Part shown: positions 58,500 through 64,000 of the stretch, in pieces | Layout: every line of letters starts with the position of its first letter | Position numbering within the stretch: position 1 is the first letter of the stretch | Assembly (NCBI RefSeq): GCF_000004075.3 | Contig: NC_026659.2 | Coordinates: 19,858,272 to 19,922,271 of the forward strand | Length of the DNA: 64,000 nt | Origin: Cucumis sativus | Lineage: Eukaryota > Streptophyta > Magnoliopsida > Cucurbitales > Cucurbitaceae | Direction: 5' to 3' | Notes under the pieces: generated by a model | Database searches by the model: none | What the model saw: only the letters and a program-made list of their open reading frames with translations | Told to the model about the DNA's origin: nothing | Made by a program: the position numbers and the translations under genes

Positions 58500-61400
58500 A
58501 GCATTGATTTTGGTTTGCTTGTGGAGTGAAAAATCACTCTATACGGCATCTTGTGGTTGCCGTTTACTCCTAAATTGGCTCACTTGGATTGCACTTTCAT
58601 GTTTGAGCCGACTTCTAATTTTTGTTTTTGCTTGGTTTCTGAATTCTAATTTACACTAATTTGTAATCATTTGCTTTTTTCAATTTTAGCTATACTACTT
58701 TTCAATTGGTAACAAACTTAACATTTCCATCACATTTGTTGTCAATTTTGATTATGTAACTATAAGAACTCTTAAGTAGTTTAGGGAACAAATTGAGTTC
58801 ACATGTGATGTGACAATACATTTCTTTCAAAAACGAGGTGGAGTTTGTTGTTGAAAATATCAAGTTATTGGCTTTTTGGATGGTGGAGAGGTCTTCTTTT
58901 ATCAAACCATTATTTAGCACAAGTCGTTGCTTAAATAGTTATGGTGGAGGCATTCTTCTTCCTACACCTTATTCTATATGGTTTGTTAAAATGATGTCAA
59001 ATGATTTAGTTCTATTATTTTACTTTGTTTTTGTTTTTCTAAAAAAAACTCACAACAATTAGCGAAAATAAAAGCTACTTTTTATAATTAAGGTATTGTT
59101 TAGTAACTATTTGGTTCTTAGTTTTTGTATTTTAACATTAACCATATAACACATTATATTCTTCTATGTCTCTATGTTTCTTTACGTGTTATTTAATTTC
59201 TATCCATATTTTCAAAAACCAAACTAAAATGTAAAACTAAAAATTGAAAGAAATAGTAACCATTTTAAAAACTTGAAACGAAAGAAACACATAACTTTTA
59301 ACAACTAAAAATAAAAAATAAAAATGTATAACGCTATAGACCCAAGATTTGGAATTTGGATTCAATATGTTAACCATAGTAACACATTCTTCAATGTTTC
59401 TATAAGTTATAGTTTTAAATTATTTTAAGTTTTTGTTAACTATACTTTCGTATTTTCAAGATCCATTAAAATAGTTTCAACGTACTATTCTAAATCAAAA
59501 CACTGATAATTTTTAACATGCATTTCCAAAATGCTCAAAATTTACCTTGGAATTTAGATTTGGGTGATTTGAAATGAAGTTTTCTACTTTTGATGCACAC
59601 AAAACGTGGAGATTTGAAATCAATTATGATTTGAAATCTTGTTTCTCTTTAAGAAAGAAAATTCCAAATACAATTTAACAGAAATTGTTGGGTATTTCTT
59701 GACATACCTTTGACCAATGATTTTGTTGTTTATTTAGGATAACAAAGTGTAGCAACCATTTGGGCTCATAACTGCTTAGGTTCAATGTTTGTAATGGTCA
59801 AACTAATGCTTGTCACAAGATATCACCATTTATCTAGGTGCTTTAGTATACGCCCATCTATTCAAATCTTAAATGTCTCACCTTTATGGCATGTTCATTT
59901 CTATAGAGCAACTTGTAAGCTTCTTAGTTCGACTTATGAGATCCTCAACTGTCCTCTATAACTCGAGCTAGGAGCTCCTAAGCTCTTCTATAAAGAGCGA
60001 CCTTGCACTCCTCAACTCTCTTTTATAAAGAGACCTCTAAGCTCACCAGTTATAGCTCAACCTATGAGCTCCTCAACTTTTCTCTATAGGTCAACCTCTA
60101 GGCTCTCTCATGAGCTTATCTTTGAGTTCTCTCTAAGCCTTCTCTCAGCTCGCCTCGACAACTTGACCTATGAGCTCTCTCAGTCCGCCTCTAAGTTTTC
60201 TCTTAAACTCTCTCTTTTAGGATTTTGTGAACTAGCCTTCAACTCGATCGACTCATGAGCTGTCTCTTATGCTTCTCTGAGTTTACTCTCTAAGTTTTCT
60301 TCGGGCTTCTAAGAGGTTTTGACCTAATGGGCTCATTGAGCTCTCTCTAAGCTTGCTTAAGCTCTCCAAGCTCTTCTGTCTAAAATCCACACCCAACAAA
60401 TACATCAACCAAAATTTTACCATGCTAGCAAGTCATTGGACTTCAATTTGTGTTTAAATACAAAAAGATATGTGTATATATATATAAATTGAAGATATAG
60501 AATCTTACTAAACATAAAATCATCAGTCACAAGTCTATTGATTTCTTAAAAAATGTTGAAAATGTCTAAGAACTATATGAAAAAATCTATTATACACTTT
60601 AGGGAGCCATTAGAAAAAAAAAATGTTTAAAGACCTATAAGATGCTTTTAAAGTTTTAGCAAAGACATACCTAAAAGTTTTAGGTACGAAATTTGTAAGT
60701 TAGTTCTCTTTTCTTTCCTATTAACATTAAATGGACAAACTTCTTCTAAACTTTAATCTAAAATAGTAAAAATAAATGACCAAAAATCCTTTCTACACGG
60801 TTCACACATGAAGAAAAATGGAGATAAACACTATGAAATGAGTTATTTGGTGGTCACCCAACCCTAGTTGACTTTGGATCTCTAGATCTAAGTTTAATAG
60901 GCAAACTAGTTGAATAATTTTTAGTTGACAAGCTAAGAAACTTATAGTTTCTATCCATTTCTATTACGTTGTAGAGTGTATGACATGTTACGTTAATGTT
61001 ATGTCGACAATATCTTGTTTTACTAGAGAAGTATGACAAAATACACTTAAATAATATTATCTATGTAAGAGTACTAGAAGTGTGGTTGCTTCGTCTATAT
61101 GAACTTTCTAAATAGTTTATGTTCTCTTCGAACCTCTTATGAATTCATGATTTTGTCTTAGACCATAATGGACAGAACTGTATATATAGAACTAAAAAAT
61201 ATCATGAGTTGTTTGTGATATCTTTGTCACAATTCACCAATAAGAATGATTGTTCAAATGCTTGATCTCACTGTTTATTTGGTAAAATTCGGTAAATGTT
61301 CAAACACTCGGGAAAGTTCAACTATAGCAAACTCCTCTCCAAATGCACATCTTCGTTCATTTGCTCTTAACAGTTTTTGTTTTGATTTTTTTCTTATTTT

Positions 61401-62040
61401 CTTTCATATGGGAGACTGTTGGATATTTATATTGTAGTGAAAGAAAATGAAACATTTTGGATAGACTAAATTAATTGTTAGAAATCTCAAACTGAATTGA
61501 AACAATAAAATTAGATGATGTTTTATTTTCAAAATTAACGAACATAGGAGTTAAATTTATAGTTTCTTCAATATGAATGAGTTATGTTTGATTTTGGCTG
61601 AGTTAAGTCGAAAAGAAGTATCCAATAATTTTACTAGATCCAAGTAGTTTAAGACTTCATTCTACCATAATCAGTTATTGTATAATGTGTCAAGGTCGAG
61701 CCTAAGACGGATGAGTTCGCATATAATCGTTATAGCTTGCTTATAGTTCATGTAGAGCAAATAATTGTATTTAACACCGCGCTGGTCAGATTCATGCTTC
61801 AACTACTTTTTGAATCTCCACGAGATTTCAACGTTTTTATAAGTTTTTTTTTTGTGACAAAAATGAAGAAATGGAATGTTAATAGGAGTAAAAAGGTAAG
61901 GTTGTATGAATCTTCTACCCCAATTGTATTTATTAAACAACAAACAAATTAATCCAAACCTAAAAACTAAAAAAAGTATTGACATAAAAGTAAAGCGAAG
62001 CCGAGCCGAGAAGAGAAGTGGCTAATGTGAAATATACGCA
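58500..62040. other. Intergenic DNA between CCB1 and the NFRKB-like gene
   Basis: AT-rich, short frames only, nothing recognised apart from the repeat block at 59895-60385. Promoters of the two divergent genes should lie at its two ends. Confidence 0.5.
59895..60385. repeat. Degenerate repeat block built on AGCTC/CTCTAAGCTC
   Basis: About 490 bases in which GAGCTC, CTCTAAGCTC, CCTATGAGCTCCTCAAC and TCTCTATAAAGAG-like words recur at uneven spacing. It is less AT-rich than its surroundings. The plus strand is open for 64 codons at 60064 as a by-product of the repeats. Confidence 0.65.
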
Positions 62041-62059
62041 CGAGTTAACGGTTCCGAAG

Positions 62060-63300
62060 GACGTCTGATCTCTTAGCCTTCTCCCTCTCTCTCTCCCTCT
62101 CTCTTCTGTGAATGGGCATTGGGTCTCTGTTTCAGTGCCTCTCTCTCTCTCTCTCTCTCGTTCTCTTCAACTTCAGCCTCCACAATCTTTCCCATAAACG
62201 CCAAACCCTATCTCTCACTCTCTTTACCCTCCACTTATCATCGATTACGTTCCCCTTTTCTTTTCTTCTCAAATTTCTCTCCCATTCTTCACTCCCAATT
62301 CTTCTACTCTTCCATTTTTTTCCACCCATTCAATCTTCGTTTTAATCTTCTAGGTATTCCCTTTCTTTCTTAATTGCTTCGATTATATGGGTTTTTTTTT
62401 TTTTTTTAAATTCTGGGCTCTCTCTTTTTCTTGTTTTTGCTTTAATTGCATTGCTGTCTGCCTCTTTTGCCGATTTTTCTATTCCTCTACTTTGCGTGGT
62501 GTGTGGGAATTTGTTTATCTGTTTTGTGTTTTTTCATGTAGAAGAGAGGGAGAGGATTTTTTGGTTTGTTATTTGTTAGGTTATTGTTTTTTTTGCTTGA
62601 TGGGCTTGTTTGGTGGTGTTTAAGTAATCATTTTTTTATTTGTTACTGGGCGTGTTGGATGGTTTATGTTTTGTGTTGAATCATTACTACTGTTCACTAC
62701 TTAATTAACTAAAACTTGAATTCAATTCTTTATGTTGTTAACTCTACTCAATACTCTCACATTTGGGTTACTGAAAAATGCATGTTGAATAATTTTAAAG
62801 TTTCCATGTTTGTTCAAGTGATTTTGTTCTTGGTATGCACTCAATACTTGCTTGCAATATAACCGTTGTGATTGACATGAACTTCCTCGAATAAAGTGAT
62901 TTATCCCCTTTTTTGGGTACTGACAATTGGATAGTCTGGTCATTATTTAATCCTCGATGTAGAATTTAAAATTAATGGGGTTAATTGGCTGCTTGAAATA
63001 GGATCTTTCGTTTTAGCAGCGAATAGAACTTCAAAAATGTTCTTGATTTTGAATTTCTGATTTTCCACTTAAGGTCGTTTGTGGCTGTCTTTAATATGTT
63101 CTCTCTATGACATGGGAGATGTTATGCAAGTATACTCTTCGTGTTAGTTAATAAAGGATAATATGATTTTGGGAATGATTTTAAAGCCTTATCCCTGACA
63201 TTGGTTTCTGATACTGGTCGCTAAAGCTTGATGATTTTCTAGTGTTGGAATTCTCATTAATTGATTTCTTTTCTTAGGCCTCTCATAGAAATTATTGCAG
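62060..63300 (+). other. 5'UTR exon and leader intron of the NFRKB-like gene
   Basis: CT-rich DNA at 62070-62350, including a CT microsatellite near 62140-62160, looks like a plant 5'UTR. TAG|GTATTC at 62353/62354 is a donor-like site, and ATTATTGCAG ending at 63300 is a good acceptor about 40 bases before the start codon, implying a leader intron of some 950 bases. Leader introns of this size often support expression; that is general knowledge and was not tested here. Confidence 0.5.
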
Positions 63301-63341
63301 CACTATCTATGTGATAGTATGTTGTGTTTGATTCTTCATTG

Positions 63342-64000
63342 ATGGCGGCCAATCAAAGGAGAAAAAGATTGAGTTCTGCCAGTGTAGTTGGTTACAGTTC
63401 GAGAGAACCATATAGAGTGAGAAAAAAGAATTTAGCATTGCCATACGGCGATGCAAACTTAAGATCCCATATAACTCTGGTATGGGATGGGAGTAAAAGA
63501 AGAGTTGTTTCTAAAAGAGAACAAATTGGCATAAGTTGGAGAAAATTGAGACCATTTGTTGATTCCGTCTCCAATGAACAAACTATCTTAGCTGACGTTT
63601 TTGATGTCCCTCGTCAGATTTTTGAGTTGGAAGATTTGTCAGAAGTTCTTTCACTTGAGGTACCAACATTTTTATGGATAGCCCTTGTTATTTGTATCAA
63701 AGTTATCACTTTCCCTTTTTCATTAAATTTTTTTATTGCTCTGGCCTTGAACTTTTTGCAGGTTTGGCAGACACATCTTTCGGAAAATGAAAGGAACAAT
63801 CTTCGGAAGTTCCTTCCTGGAGAACAAGAAAATGAGATAGATGTACTAGGAGCCTTGTTTTCTGGGAATAATTTTCACTTTGGAAATCCCCTTGTTCAAT
63901 GGCAAGTATCCCCCCCTTCTCCCTTTAGAAGTTTATAATAGTATTTTCTGCACGATATTTTTTTAGCTAATCTAAAGAAGAGTGTTAATTGATATAGTTA
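63342..64000 (+). CDS. NFRKB-like nuclear protein, 5' part only
   Basis: Related to nuclear factor related to kappa-B-binding protein, in animals a subunit of the INO80 chromatin-remodelling complex; the plant role is less clear. Exon 63342-63659 encodes 106 residues (MAANQRRKRLSSASVVGYSS and onward); the next starts at 63762 with VWQTHLSENERNNLRKFLP, the beginning of the DEUBAD-type domain, and reads to about NPLVQW near 63901. The ATG at 63342 was chosen because MAA-QRRKRL starts the plant relatives I remember (for example At5g13950). The second exon's donor is uncertain: GCAAGT after CAATG would be a GC-AG intron, or GTATCC three bases later could be used. The gene continues beyond the window. 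Confidence 0.8.

Noticed and set aside
62112..62373. Short frames in the CT-rich DNA before the NFRKB-like gene
   Set aside because: They are Ser/Leu/Phe-rich products of a CT-rich 5'UTR with a microsatellite; no conservation recognised.

Overview
This is a stretch of nuclear DNA from a dicot plant: spliced genes with GT-AG introns, very AT-rich intergenic DNA, plant-type transposons, and plant-specific genes such as a chloroplast cytochrome b6f assembly factor. The style would fit a cucurbit, but that is an impression and not something the sequence proves. Gene models below were built by joining exons by hand at visible splice sites and checking that the reading frame closes.

Host genes. 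(1) 1-12052, minus strand: a GH38 class II alpha-mannosidase, 21 exons visible, about 752 residues, running off the left edge. (2) 43080-46458 and 52121-55376, plus strand: two tandem copies of the mitochondrial Rieske iron-sulfur protein of complex III, each 274 residues in two exons, both with the same fossil LINE fragment in the single intron. (3) 55832-58382, minus strand: CCB1, a four-exon chloroplast protein needed for haem attachment to cytochrome b6, convergent with the second Rieske copy. (4) 63342 to the right edge, plus strand: start of an NFRKB-like chromatin protein with a 5'UTR intron.

Mobile DNA. Between the alpha-mannosidase promoter and about 33.5 kb lies a Russian-doll nest. 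A decayed Copia (minus strand, 31.7-33.5 kb, perhaps continuing left of 13.65 kb) is interrupted by a PIF/Harbinger-like element (13656-31732, TSD TAA). A CACTA element (13670-29899, TSD GGC/GGG) sits 14 bp inside that element's terminal repeat. A second, different CACTA element (14911-24817, TSD TTT) sits in the first, and a fresh Copia retrotransposon (16396-21701, TSD GTGTG, 154-bp LTRs that read identically, uninterrupted 1330-residue polyprotein) sits in the second. The nesting order gives the relative age of every layer. Neither CACTA element shows a recognisable transposase; both carry short exon-like pieces resembling host genes (SWIB domain, SEC23, cation-chloride cotransporter), some with splice sites kept.

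From 34.4 to 39.8 kb is a broken autonomous-type PIF/Harbinger element with both its transposase and its Myb/SANT-like partner, each knocked out by stop codons. A plant-mobile-domain fragment lies near 41.3 kb. The spacer between the two Rieske copies holds two degenerate tandem arrays. The rest is AT-rich DNA in which I see no gene.
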